Shown here: positions 1 through 7,663 of the stretch, piece after piece
Numbering within the stretch: the stretch's first letter is position 1
How the letters are laid out: each line of letters opens with the position of its first letter
Origin: an uncultured Alistipes sp.
GTDB taxonomy: Bacteria; Bacteroidota; Bacteroidia; Bacteroidales; Rikenellaceae
Reading direction: 5' to 3'
NCBI GenBank assembly: GCA_959604655.1
Contig: CAUHCL010000065.1
Location: forward strand, 1 to 12,215
DNA length: 12,215 nucleotides
Translations under genes and position numbers: made by a program
Notes under the pieces: model-generated
The model's database searches: none
Told to the model about the DNA's origin: nothing
Seen by the model: the letters and a program-made list of their open reading frames with translations, nothing else

Positions 1-9
1 ACCGCGGCG

Positions 10-134
10 GTTTTTGGGTTACCTTTTGTCCGCACAAAAGGTAACGTAATAAAAAATCATTAAGAGAAATATTGCGGCTCTTTGAGCCGTGTAGTTCGCC
101 GCCGCCCCACTACGGCGGACTGCAACCCAAAAAC
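10..134. repeat. Inverted repeat pair bracketing 1 hairpin and part of copy A
   Basis: GTTTTTGGGTT (10-20) and AACCCAAAAAC (124-134) are perfect 11-bp inverted copies 103 bp apart. They enclose the last bases of the 18-45 palindrome, the 75-89 hairpin and the 91-123 hairpin. This could be the ends of a small non-coding mobile element; no target duplication is evident. Confidence 0.45.
18..45. repeat. Perfect 12-bp-arm palindrome at the window edge
   Basis: Arms GTTACCTTTTGT (18-29) and ACAAAAGGTAAC (34-45) match perfectly around CCGC. Neither strand has a T-run after it, so it is not a standard terminator. Similar KVT-coding palindromes recur in Bacteroidetes intergenic DNA as I remember, which suggests a dispersed repeat. 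Confidence 0.65.
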
Positions 135-239
135 TGAAAAATGCGGGCCGCAGGACTGCGCGGGCCGTAGCCTCTGCCCCGCGGAGGCCCGCTATCGTTC
201 GCGAATGCTCACGCCGCGGTCCCCGCAGGCTGCCGCCCG
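71..239. repeat. Structured intergenic repeat, copy A, with an extra internal segment
   Basis: It opens with ATTGCGGCTCTT, as copy B does, forming a hairpin with arms CGGCTC (75-80) and GAGCCG (84-89). After about 70 extra bases (90-160) comes the long dyad: 161-173 pairs with 227-239 with one mismatch and one G-T wobble. Shared blocks with copy B include GCCGTAGCCTC, GCCCCGCG, CGCTAT and CGCAGGCT. The extra segment has its own hairpin (91-101 with 113-123). It lies downstream of the PfkB-family gene. Confidence 0.7.
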
Positions 240-256
240 AAGCACAAAGCGCATTC

Positions 257-272
257 CCGCCGCCGACGGCGG
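257..272 (-). terminator. GC hairpin directly after the PfkB-family stop
   Basis: Arms CCGCCG (257-262) and CGGCGG (267-272) enclose a 4-base loop immediately downstream of the TGA stop. No T-run follows, so it could be a 3'-end protecting or weak terminating hairpin, or the edge of repeat copy A. A hairpin with the same arms follows the purF-like gene. Confidence 0.35.
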
Positions 273-274
273 AA

Positions 275-1276
275 TCAGAACAGATATTTGTCGGTCTTTA
301 TGCGGTCGAAGAGCATGCGCACCTCGCGCCAGGCTTCGCTGCCGAGCGTGGTGCCCACGATCTCGATCACCTTGCCCGCCGCGACGGCACCCAGCGTGCC
401 GCACTGGCGCAGCGACAGATCGTCGCACAGTCCAGCGAGAAATCCCGCCGCATAGAAGTCGCCCGCGCCCGTGGTGTCGACGCGCCTGGCGGCGGCCATT
501 ATGCCCACGTGCACCACCTCGCCCCCGCGCTTTATGAGGGCGCCCTTCATGCCGATCTTCACCACCGCCAGATCGCATATCTCCGATATGGCCTGCAAGG
601 CGTTGACAGGCTCGTGCTCGCCCGTGAACGCCACGGCCTCGTCCTCGTTGGCGAATACCATGTCGACGTGGCGCGTCACGAGATCGTGCAGGAAATCGCG
701 GTTCTCGGCCACCACGTTGAAGCTGGCCATGTCGATGGCCACCTGCAATCCCGCGGCCTTGGCCTCGGCGGCCGCTTTGCGTATGAGTTCGTGGTTCTGC
801 ACCAGATAGCCCTCGATGTAGAGACAGTCGTAGCCGTCGAGCAGCTTGCGGTCGATCATCTCGGGTTTCATCTCCAGCGCGGCGCCCAGATGGGTGAGCA
901 TGGTGCGTTCGCCGTCAGGCGAGACGAGCGATATGCACTTGCCCGAACGCCCCTCGCCGCGGAATATGTGCGGCTCGATGTCGAGGTTGCGCAGCGCGCG
1001 TTCGAAAAAGTCGCCCGTGGTGTCGCGGCCCACCTCGCCTATGAATCCCGTGCTGCACCCCATCGATGCCAGCGCGCGGATGGTGTTGTCGGCCGAGCCG
1101 CCCAGCGAGAGCGAGTAGGGTTGTCCCGCCACGGCTTTGGAAACTTCGGTTTGCAGGTCGGCGTCCACCAGATTCATCGACCCTTTGGCCAGTCCGTATC
1201 GGGCCAACACACTGTCGTCCGACAGATTGACCAGCATGTCGGTAAGGGCATTGCCTATGCCCGCGATCTTCTTCAT
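275..1276 (-). CDS. PfkB-family kinase, adenosine kinase-like
   Basis: This 333-residue cytosolic enzyme belongs to the PfkB (ribokinase) family, which moves the gamma-phosphate of ATP to a hydroxymethyl group of a sugar or nucleoside. Visible family marks are the Gly-Gly hinge at residues 59-60 with SADN after it, GFIGEVGRDTTGDFF at 77-91 (PfkB signature 1 area), an NxxE motif at N210-E213, and the signature-2 motif DTTGAGD at 267-273, where D273 should be the catalytic base. The length fits the family. The start GIGNALTDML resembles Bacteroidetes proteins annotated as adenosine kinase, but the sequence alone does not exclude another sugar or nucleoside kinase. It starts 33 bp after the pfkA stop, so co-transcription is likely. 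A lone -7-like box in that gap could add an internal start. A GC-rich hairpin follows the TGA stop directly. Confidence 0.88.
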   Translation of the reverse strand: MKKIAGIGNALTDMLVNLSDDSVLARYGLAKGSMNLVDADLQTEVSKAVAGQPYSLSLGGSADNTIRALASMGCSTGFIGEVGRDTTGDFFERALRNLDIEPHIFRGEGRSGKCISLVSPDGERTMLTHLGAALEMKPEMIDRKLLDGYDCLYIEGYLVQNHELIRKAAAEAKAAGLQVAIDMASFNVVAENRDFLHDLVTRHVDMVFANEDEAVAFTGEHEPVNALQAISEICDLAVVKIGMKGALIKRGGEVVHVGIMAAARRVDTTGAGDFYAAGFLAGLCDDLSLRQCGTLGAVAAGKVIEIVGTTLGSEAWREVRMLFDRIKTDKYLF

Positions 1277-1296
1277 CGGAAAGTCGGAGTAGTTTA

Positions 1297-1304
1297 CAAA
1301 AGTA
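1297..1304 (-). promoter_or_regulatory. Possible weak internal -7 box before the PfkB-family gene
   Basis: TACTTTTG on the minus strand fits TAnnTTTG and ends 20 bases before the start codon, in the 33-bp gap after pfkA. No TTTG is present 19-21 bases upstream, so this is at best a weak internal promoter. Co-transcription with pfkA remains the simpler reading. Confidence 0.25.
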
Positions 1305-1309
1305 TATCG

Positions 1310-2287
1310 TTATATCGACAGTATCTTCACTATGTCGAGATCCTTCAGGTCGAGCTGCGACGTGTGCGCTATGGCCTTCTTGAACGGCACGTAGACCAGT
1401 TCGCCGTTCTTGATGCCTATCATGACGTTGCGCTGTCCCTCGGTGAGGGCCTCGATGGCCGTGGCTCCCATCTTCGATGCCAATATGCGGTCCTTGGCCG
1501 TGGGCGAGCCGCCGCGCTGGAGGTGTCCGAGGATGGTCACGCGGGCGTCGAACTCGGGGAACTCCTTCTTGATACGCTCGGCCAGACCCAGTGCGCCGCC
1601 CGTAGAGGGATTCTCGGCCACAAGCACGATCGCCGAGTTCTTGCTCTTGCGGAAGCCGTTGTGGATCAGATCGGCCAGCTGGTCGACCTCGGTCTCGCGC
1701 TCGGGGATGATGGCGGCCTCGGCTCCCGACGCTATGGCGCCGTTGAGGGCCAGATAACCCGCCGTGTGGCCCATCACCTCGACGAAGAAGAGGCGTTCGT
1801 GGCTCGATGCCGTGTCGCGCAGTTTGTCGACAGCCTCGATTATGGTGTTCAGGGCGGTATCGTAGCCTATGGTCTCGTCGGTGCCGTCCAGATCGTTGTC
1901 GATGGTGCCCGGCAGTCCCACGATGGGCACGTCAAACTCGTCGGCGAAGGTCTGCGCGCCCGTCAGCGATCCGTCGCCGCCGATGACTACCAGCGCGTCG
2001 ATGCCCGCGGCCTTCATGTTCTCGTATGCCTGCCTGCGGCCCTCCTCGGTGCGGAACTCCTTGCTGCGCGCCGTTTTGAGGATGGTGCCGCCCTGCTGTA
2101 TGATGTTGCTTACGCTCTGCGACTTGAACTCCACGATCTCGTTGGTCACCAGACCGTGATAACCGCGCATGATGCCCTTGACCTTATAGCCGTTGTAGAT
2201 GGCGGTTCGGGTCACCGCACGGATGGCTGCATTCATACCCGGGGCATCGCCGCCCGAGGTAAGGATTCCGATACATTTGATTGCCAT
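1310..2287 (-). CDS. pfkA: ATP-dependent 6-phosphofructokinase
   Basis: PfkA phosphorylates fructose 6-phosphate to fructose 1,6-bisphosphate, the committed step of glycolysis. The 325-residue length matches short bacterial PFKs. Visible motifs: ATP-site GGDAPGMN at 12-19, GGDGS at 103-107, catalytic PGTIDND at 126-132 (D130 equals E. coli D127), and GHLQRGG at 254-260 near the sugar-phosphate site. Gly in GGDG and in PGTIDND is the ATP-type pair; pyrophosphate-dependent relatives usually have GGDD and PKTIDND. One residue is odd: the usual MGR active-site motif reads MGH at 172-174, so the position of E. coli R171 is His. R165 (E. coli R162) is kept. Translation starts at an ATG giving the normal MAIKCIGILTSGGDAPG N-terminus. 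The gene has its own strong promoter at 2350-2320 and leads into the PfkB-family gene 33 bp downstream. Confidence 0.96.
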   Translation of the reverse strand: MAIKCIGILTSGGDAPGMNAAIRAVTRTAIYNGYKVKGIMRGYHGLVTNEIVEFKSQSVSNIIQQGGTILKTARSKEFRTEEGRRQAYENMKAAGIDALVVIGGDGSLTGAQTFADEFDVPIVGLPGTIDNDLDGTDETIGYDTALNTIIEAVDKLRDTASSHERLFFVEVMGHTAGYLALNGAIASGAEAAIIPERETEVDQLADLIHNGFRKSKNSAIVLVAENPSTGGALGLAERIKKEFPEFDARVTILGHLQRGGSPTAKDRILASKMGATAIEALTEGQRNVMIGIKNGELVYVPFKKAIAHTSQLDLKDLDIVKILSI

Positions 2288-2319
2288 AATCGATAGTGAT
2301 TAATGATTCCTATTTCCAA

Positions 2320-2350
2320 CAAAGGTAACGATTTTTCGTAATTCGACAAA
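2320..2350 (-). promoter_or_regulatory. pfkA promoter, Bacteroidetes sigma-A type
   Basis: On the minus strand the sequence reads TTTG (2350-2347), 19 bases, then TACCTTTG (2327-2320), an exact match to the Bacteroidetes consensus TTTG-N19-21-TAnnTTTG. The predicted transcript starts near 2313, leaving a leader of about 25 nt before the pfkA ATG. The -33 box lies in the T-run of the susD terminator. Confidence 0.85.
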
Positions 2351-2377
2351 AAAACGGCGCCCCGCGATGGAGCGCCG
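2348..2377 (-). terminator. Intrinsic terminator of the susC-susD operon
   Basis: In the minus-strand transcript, 25 bases after the susD stop, a stem with arms CGGCGC (2377-2372) and GCGCCG (2360-2355) encloses an 11-nt loop. It is followed at once by seven T residues (2354-2348). This is the clearest rho-independent terminator in the window. Confidence 0.85.
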
Positions 2378-2402
2378 CAGCGGCCGTCGGGCCGTGAGAC
2401 TG

Positions 2403-4289
2403 TTAGTAACCCGGGTTCTGTACCAGATTGGGGTTGATGTTGATCTGATCCTGCGGGATGGCCAGCCAGTAGTTGCGCGGCGTCTCGAAGGTGATCACCT
2501 GCGCGCCCTCGTAGACGTCGGTCACCTTGTAGAAATCCTCGGCGGTCTTGCCCTCGAGGTTCCAGCCCTGGGCCGATTTGGCCATGTAGTCGCCCGCTAT
2601 CTTCCAGCGGCGCAGGTCGTGATACCAGCGGCCCTCGAACATGAACTCGATCATGCGCTCCTGACGGATCACCTTCACCAGTTCCTCGCCCTGCGGCATG
2701 CCGCCCACCTTGGCCCACGAGGTCTCGAAGTTGGGCAGGCCTGCGCGGTTGCGCACCTTGTTGAGGTAGGCCAGACCCTTGCTGCTGAGCGTACCCGTAT
2801 ACTCGGCCTCGGCCTCGGCGTAGTTGAGGTAAGGCTCGGCGAAACGGATGTAGGGGTACGATATCTTGTTGTAGGTGAACGATTTGCTCGATACGGTGTA
2901 GGAATCCGACTTCGAGATCCACTTCTTCACGTAGTATCCCGTGCAGCTCTGGTACTCGTTGGCGGTGTTGCCGTCGTTCTGCTGCTCCTCGCCGCGGCGG
3001 CATTTGAGGATGATGGTCTTGCCGTTGATGTCGTACTCGCCGCGGTCGTAACCGATCGAGGCGTAGAAGCGCGGTTCGCGGTTGTGGTGCAGCATCACCG
3101 TCTCGCCCGCCTCGTCGAGTCGGTAGAGGTCGATATCCTTCGTCTCGGGATCGACGTCCATCGGCAGGCCGTTCTTCGACAGATAGATCTGCGCGGCGGC
3201 CAGCGTGGGCACGAAGTAGCCGCGGAAACCGTCGGAGTTGTAAGAGGCATATCCCACGCGCGGAGCCATGTTCTTGGCGTTGTAGCTGATGTTGCCCTGG
3301 TTGTTGTACGAGAAGAGGTGTTCCTCGTTGTTGTAGAACTGCGACGAACCCTCGTTGCCGATGAACGCCGCGCGGTAGTTGTTGTAGCCCTTTTCGAAGT
3401 CGCTGTCGCCCTTGTCGCTCGACTCGAAGAGCTTGAATCCGTCGGCCTCGCCCTGCACGATGGCTTCCTCGGCGGCGTCCATAGCCTTCTTCCACAGCTC
3501 CTTGTCGTAGGTCTGCGAGATGAGGTGCGTGCCGTCGGGGTTGGTGAAGTCCGAGTACCACTCCGAGTTGCCGTTCATCTGGGGCGATGCGGCGAAGAGC
3601 CATGCGCGGGCCTTCAGGGCCTTGGCAAGGGTCTTGGTGGCACGGCCGTAGTAGAGGGGTTCCTGCACCTCGGGCAGATACTTGGCCGCCTCGTCGTACA
3701 TGTCCGAAATGAACTGCGTGCACTCCAGATAGGTCGAACGGGGAACGTTCAGGTTCTCGTCCTGCGACAGTTCGTGGGTGACCAGAATGATGGGACCGTA
3801 ATACTCCAGCAGGGTCTGGTGGAGGTATGCTATGGCCCAGTAGGCCTCGCCTTTCCACATGCTCTTCTCCTCGTCGGTGGCGTCGGGCACCTTGTCGGCG
3901 TTGTCGATGAGGTTGTAGGCGTTGCGTATGCCCTCCCACATGCGGTAGCTCGTGAGCGCTCCCGCGGGGTACGACGTGGCTCCCTGCGACCACATGGCCA
4001 CATAGGTGTTCGACGGGCTTTCGTAGTTGTTGTACACCATGCTCTTCCACTTGAAGTAGCGGACCGAGCCGAAGAATCCCGACATCATGTCGCCGTTGCA
4101 TATCTCGAGCGACGACTGGAAATGATAGCGGTTGGGCATGTACCAGTAGAGCGAGCAAGCGAACTTGTCGGTCTGGATGTGTGTTTTGTAGAGGTCGTCG
4201 ATGGTAGCCTTGCCTTCGGGGATCACATCGAGGAAATCGCACGAAGAGAGGCTGAGTGACAACGCAATCAATATAAATAATTTTTTCAT
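2403..4289 (-). CDS. SusD/RagB-family outer-membrane nutrient-binding lipoprotein
   Basis: This 628-residue protein should be a surface lipoprotein that forms the lid over its SusC partner and captures substrate for import. It starts with a short Lys-rich hydrophobic signal and a lipobox LSSC with the lipidated Cys at 17. A TPR-like helical core is suggested by repeated Ala/Tyr-rich helices (about 115-275). Family landmarks near the C-terminus are IRFAEPYLNYAEAEAE (481-496), LNKVRNRAGLP (509-519), VIRQERMIEFMFEGRWYHDL (540-559) and a closing NPNLVQNPGY (619-628). Length is slightly above the common 500-600 residues. The start lies 16 bp after the susC stop, so the two genes form one unit, ended by the terminator at 2377-2348. 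Substrate is unknown: no degrading enzyme lies alongside. Confidence 0.95.
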   Translation of the reverse strand: MKKLFILIALSLSLSSCDFLDVIPEGKATIDDLYKTHIQTDKFACSLYWYMPNRYHFQSSLEICNGDMMSGFFGSVRYFKWKSMVYNNYESPSNTYVAMWSQGATSYPAGALTSYRMWEGIRNAYNLIDNADKVPDATDEEKSMWKGEAYWAIAYLHQTLLEYYGPIILVTHELSQDENLNVPRSTYLECTQFISDMYDEAAKYLPEVQEPLYYGRATKTLAKALKARAWLFAASPQMNGNSEWYSDFTNPDGTHLISQTYDKELWKKAMDAAEEAIVQGEADGFKLFESSDKGDSDFEKGYNNYRAAFIGNEGSSQFYNNEEHLFSYNNQGNISYNAKNMAPRVGYASYNSDGFRGYFVPTLAAAQIYLSKNGLPMDVDPETKDIDLYRLDEAGETVMLHHNREPRFYASIGYDRGEYDINGKTIILKCRRGEEQQNDGNTANEYQSCTGYYVKKWISKSDSYTVSSKSFTYNKISYPYIRFAEPYLNYAEAEAEYTGTLSSKGLAYLNKVRNRAGLPNFETSWAKVGGMPQGEELVKVIRQERMIEFMFEGRWYHDLRRWKIAGDYMAKSAQGWNLEGKTAEDFYKVTDVYEGAQVITFETPRNYWLAIPQDQININPNLVQNPGY

Positions 4290-4305
4290 AGTTTCCTATT
4301 CGATA

Positions 4306-7300
4306 TTAGAAGTGATACTGAAGACCTATCTTGACCGTGCGCTGGAGCGGATACGAGAGACCGTTGCCGTTGCCCTTCTCGGGATCCCAGTAATCGAACG
4401 GCGAGATGGTGAAGAGGTTGCTGCCTGCCGCGTAGATGCGGAAGTTGCGGATCGAATAACCCAGCTCGATGCTCTTCAGACGCAGATAGTTCGACTTGCG
4501 CAGATAGTAGGTCGAGGCCTGCGTGTTGTTGTCGCTCGTGATCGAGGTCAGACGCGGATACTCGGCGTCGGCGCGGTTGTTGTCCCACGACCAGTGGTTG
4601 TCGGCGATGTACTGCGTGATGCCGAAGCCCGAGTTCGACGAGGTGGCGAAGGGGTGGTGGTTGTACATGCGCAGCTGCACGTTGCCCGTGCCCTGGAACA
4701 TGAACGAGAAGTCCCACGCCTTGTACTTCACGTTACCGCCGAAACCGTACTGTATCTCGGGGATGTAGGGCGTGTCGTCCCACACGTAGTCGTTGGCGTC
4801 GATGATATTGTCGTTGTTGATATCCTTATACTTGATGTCGCCGACCGAGTAGGTGCCGAAGCGCTGCTCGGGGCTGGCGTCGATCTCCTCCTGCGAGGTG
4901 AACAGACCCTCGGCCACCAGGACCTGGTGTGCCTGCATGGGGTGGCCGATCTTCGAGAGATGCTTGTTCTTCTCGGGATATTCGGGCTCGTCCATGGCCT
5001 TCACTTCGTTGTGGGCATAGGTGAACGTACCGCGCACGCCCACGGTGAGGTCCTCGTTTACGACCTTGTTGTAGCTTGCCGAAATGTCGATACCGCGGTT
5101 GTCCACCTCGCCGAGGTTGGCATAGGGTACCGTGGCGCCCATACCTGCCGTGGCCGAGAGCGAGTTGCGCTGCATGAAGATGTTGTAGCGGTGCTCGGTG
5201 AAGTAGTCCACCGCGATGTTTAGCGAGTGGAACAGCTCCAGGTCGACGCCCACGTTCATCTTGTTTGCGATCTCCCAGGTGGCGGCGGCGTTGCCGTAGG
5301 TGCTGATGGAGCCCGCGCCCTTGAACGAGAAGTTGTTGCCGAAGTAGTAGCCGCGGTCGCCCATGTTCACGGTGGTGAGGTAGGGGAAGCGGATGCTCAG
5401 GGCGTCGTTACCCACCTGACCGTACGATCCGCGGATTTTGAGGTTGCTTACCACCTCTTTCAGCGGCGCGAAGAACTTCTCGTTCGACACGTTCCATCCC
5501 AGTGCGGCCGAGGGGAAGAATCCGAAGCGCTTGCCCGAGGCGAAGTTCTCCGAACCGTTGTAGCCGAAGTTGCCTTCGATGTAGTAGCGGCGGTCGTAGT
5601 TGTAGGTCACGCGGCCCGCCAGACCCTGCTCGCGGAAGGGCAGCAGCTGCTCCTCTGACGATCCTGTGGCGTTGTTCACCTTCTCCTTCATGTGGTATAC
5701 GAAGTCGGCGCCCACGTCGTGCTTGCCGAACTTGCGCGAGTACTTCACCGAAGCCTGCAACGACCACTCGTGGTAGCCGCTGTGGCCCACGCTGCTCGAA
5801 AGGTAGGTGTTACCCTCGGTGCCGATGGTCGACGAAGAGTAGTTGAAGGTGCCGTCGTCGTTCATCGTCCAGTCGTCGTCGACGCGGAAGTAGTAGGGCG
5901 TCATGTAACGGTTGGTGGCGGCATAAGAGTAGTTGTAGAACGACACCAGCGCGTTGGCCGACAGACCCTTGGTCACCATGTCGAGGTTCTGGTCCACGGT
6001 GAATGCCGCGGTCATGTACGAGTAGAAGCGCTTCTTGTAACCCGAGCTCATGCGGGCGTAGGGGTTCAGCTCGGTCGAGCCGGTATCCCACGAGTTGTTG
6101 TTACCGTAGCGCACGAACGTGTCGCCGTCCTCGGCGGGCAGCACCGCGGGGAAACGCGCGGGGTTGGCGCGCATCACCCAGTAGAACAGGTCGCTGGTCG
6201 ACTCGTAGGGGGTGTTGTTGTACTGCAACTGGGTGTTGAGCTTGAGCGCGACCTTGGTGGTCTTGGTCATCATGGCCGACACGTTGCTCTGGAACAGATA
6301 CTTCTGGTTGTTCATCGTAATGTCGAGCGGAGTCTCCTTCGGCTTCTTCAGGATACCGTTCTCGTTGAAGATCGACGCGTTGAGGAAGTAGTTCACGCGC
6401 TGGCCGCCGCCGCGCATCGAGACGTTGAAGCGCTGGTTGACGGCGAAGTTCTTGAACAGCATGTCGTACCAGTCGTTGTCGGGGAATACGTAAGGGTTCA
6501 GATGCGCGCGCGTGCCCTCGATCTTCTCCGACGAGTAGAACGGCACGTACTGCGTGCCCGTGGCGCGCGCCTCGTTGTACTTGGCCTCGTTGAAGAGCTC
6601 CATGTAGGTCACCGCATCGGCCACGTCCTGCACCTTGGTGGGCATCGAGAAGGTGTTGTCGACGCTCACGTTCACCGCCAGCTTCTCCGAGTTGCGGCCC
6701 TCCTTGGTGGTGATGATTATAACGCCGTTGGCACCGCGCGAACCGTAGAGTGCGGTGGCGGTGGCGTCCTTCAGCACCGAGAACGACTCGATCGACTCGG
6801 GCGGGATGTTGCCCAGCATGGTCGAGGTGATCTCCACGCCGTCCAGCACCAGCAGCGCGCCCGTGTTCGAGCCGAAGGTCGATATGCCTCGCACGTAGAA
6901 GTTGGCGCTGTCGTAACCCGGCTCGCCCGAGCTCTGGGTGGCGATCACGCCCGCGATGTTACCCGCGAAACCCGTGGTAAGGTTACTCGACGTCACCACC
7001 AGCTCGCTCGGCTTGACCGACTGCACGGCGCCCACCAGCGACTCCTTCTTCTGGGTACCGAATCCCACCACGACCACTTCGTCGATCTTGGTCTGCTGCT
7101 CGATCATCGTAACCAGGGTGAACAGATAGGGATCGCCCACCGAGATCTCCTTGGGATCGTAACCTATCATCTCGAAAACGATGGTCTTGGCATTCTCGGG
7201 CAGCTTGATCGAGTATGCGCCGTTCGCGTCCGACGAAACGCCGACCGCGGGGTTCTCCTTCACGTAGACCGAAACGCCCACCAGGGGTTTGTTGTCGCCC

Positions 7301-7518
7301 GATCCGATGATGAGACCTTTCAGGACGCCTTTTTCGTTTTGCGCCTGCGGGTTTTCGGCTGCCGCCGTTTTCGACGGTTTCGCCGCGGCCCGATCCTTCG
7401 CTTCGGCGGCAAACGCCGCGTCGGCGCCCGTTCCGACCAGAATGCCCGCGCCCAGCATCAACGCCGCGAGGCGCCTGAGCGGGAACCGAGACATTCGTTC
7501 AAAGAAAAATTTCCTCAT
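4306..7518 (-). CDS. SusC/RagA-family TonB-dependent outer-membrane transporter
   Basis: This 1070-residue protein is a TonB-dependent beta-barrel that imports oligomeric nutrients with its SusD lipoprotein. Order of parts: signal peptide about 1-37 (basic n-region, hydrophobic LAALMLGAGILVGTG, likely cleavage after AFA), an Ala/Lys-rich linker about 39-63, a carboxypeptidase-regulatory-like beta-sandwich about 65-140, TonB box DEVVVVGFG at 146-154, plug domain about 156-275 with the SusC signature LLVLDGVEI (222-230) and FSVLKDATATALYGSRGANG (246-265), then the barrel ending in an aromatic Phe (IGLQYHF). No STN or FecR-interacting domain is visible, so a hybrid sigma/anti-sigma circuit is not suggested. 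A strong promoter lies about 395 bp upstream and the leader between is full of inverted repeats. The linker before the first domain is longer and simpler in composition than I would expect. Confidence 0.96.
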   Translation of the reverse strand: MRKFFFERMSRFPLRRLAALMLGAGILVGTGADAAFAAEAKDRAAAKPSKTAAAENPQAQNEKGVLKGLIIGSGDNKPLVGVSVYVKENPAVGVSSDANGAYSIKLPENAKTIVFEMIGYDPKEISVGDPYLFTLVTMIEQQTKIDEVVVVGFGTQKKESLVGAVQSVKPSELVVTSSNLTTGFAGNIAGVIATQSSGEPGYDSANFYVRGISTFGSNTGALLVLDGVEITSTMLGNIPPESIESFSVLKDATATALYGSRGANGVIIITTKEGRNSEKLAVNVSVDNTFSMPTKVQDVADAVTYMELFNEAKYNEARATGTQYVPFYSSEKIEGTRAHLNPYVFPDNDWYDMLFKNFAVNQRFNVSMRGGGQRVNYFLNASIFNENGILKKPKETPLDITMNNQKYLFQSNVSAMMTKTTKVALKLNTQLQYNNTPYESTSDLFYWVMRANPARFPAVLPAEDGDTFVRYGNNNSWDTGSTELNPYARMSSGYKKRFYSYMTAAFTVDQNLDMVTKGLSANALVSFYNYSYAATNRYMTPYYFRVDDDWTMNDDGTFNYSSSTIGTEGNTYLSSSVGHSGYHEWSLQASVKYSRKFGKHDVGADFVYHMKEKVNNATGSSEEQLLPFREQGLAGRVTYNYDRRYYIEGNFGYNGSENFASGKRFGFFPSAALGWNVSNEKFFAPLKEVVSNLKIRGSYGQVGNDALSIRFPYLTTVNMGDRGYYFGNNFSFKGAGSISTYGNAAATWEIANKMNVGVDLELFHSLNIAVDYFTEHRYNIFMQRNSLSATAGMGATVPYANLGEVDNRGIDISASYNKVVNEDLTVGVRGTFTYAHNEVKAMDEPEYPEKNKHLSKIGHPMQAHQVLVAEGLFTSQEEIDASPEQRFGTYSVGDIKYKDINNDNIIDANDYVWDDTPYIPEIQYGFGGNVKYKAWDFSFMFQGTGNVQLRMYNHHPFATSSNSGFGITQYIADNHWSWDNNRADAEYPRLTSITSDNNTQASTYYLRKSNYLRLKSIELGYSIRNFRIYAAGSNLFTISPFDYWDPEKGNGNGLSYPLQRTVKIGLQYHF

Positions 7519-7523
7519 AGGTT

Positions 7524-7554
7524 GAATGTTAATGAATGATTAATAAATGTTATT
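7524..7554. repeat. Short imperfect tandem repeat before susC
   Basis: Three roughly 10-base AT-rich units follow each other on the plus strand: GAATGTTAAT, GAATGATTAAT and AAATGTTATT. They lie 5-36 nt upstream of the susC start codon, in the ribosome-landing zone. This may be only low-complexity AT-rich sequence. Confidence 0.4.
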
Positions 7555-7584
7555 CCGTTTCTTGATTTCGTATTCTCGCGGTCC

Positions 7585-7610
7585 GCATATGTATGCGACG
7601 CATTGCGTCG
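7585..7610. repeat. Two abutting inverted repeats near the susC start
   Basis: GCATA/TATGC arms (7585-7589 and 7592-7596) abut CGACGC/GCGTCG arms (7596-7601 and 7605-7610). They share base 7596, so the two hairpins cannot both be fully formed. They lie 67-92 nt before the susC ATG. Confidence 0.55.
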
Positions 7611-7633
7611 TGCGAGGGGCCTTGCGGCAGGTC

Positions 7634-7663
7634 GCACGCGTGCAGCGATACGCGTCGTATCGC
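7634..7663. repeat. Two adjacent palindromes in the susC leader
   Basis: A perfect 10-bp palindrome GCACGCGTGC (7634-7643) is followed by arms GCGATACG (7645-7652) and CGTATCGC (7656-7663) around a 3-base centre. The second would make a stable 8-bp RNA hairpin. No T-run follows it on the minus strand. Confidence 0.65.

Noticed and set aside
18..45. Reading the 12-bp-arm palindrome as an intrinsic terminator
   Set aside because: Neither strand has a T-run directly after the stem; the flanks are ACGTAATAAAAAA on one side and CCCAAAAACC on the other.
82..537. Small Arg/Pro/Cys-rich plus-strand ORF
   Set aside because: It translates the palindromic repeat and then the antisense of the PfkB-family gene. 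Such ORFs arise from repeats.
509..2296. 595-residue open frame on the plus strand
   Set aside because: It is antisense to the PfkB-family gene and pfkA, and its His/Arg/Val-rich translation matches no family. GC-rich codon use on the other strand leaves few stops here.
2233..4242. 669-residue minus-strand open frame
   Set aside because: It is a shifted frame of susD that also runs through the terminator and promoter before pfkA; its Arg/Pro/Gln-rich translation is not protein-like.
2367..4259. 630-residue open frame on the plus strand
   Set aside because: It mirrors susD on the opposite strand, has low-complexity Val/Arg/Leu content and no start context or domain.
5692..7539. 615-residue open frame on the plus strand
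   Set aside because: It is the antisense shadow of susC, with no domain and a repetitive basic composition.
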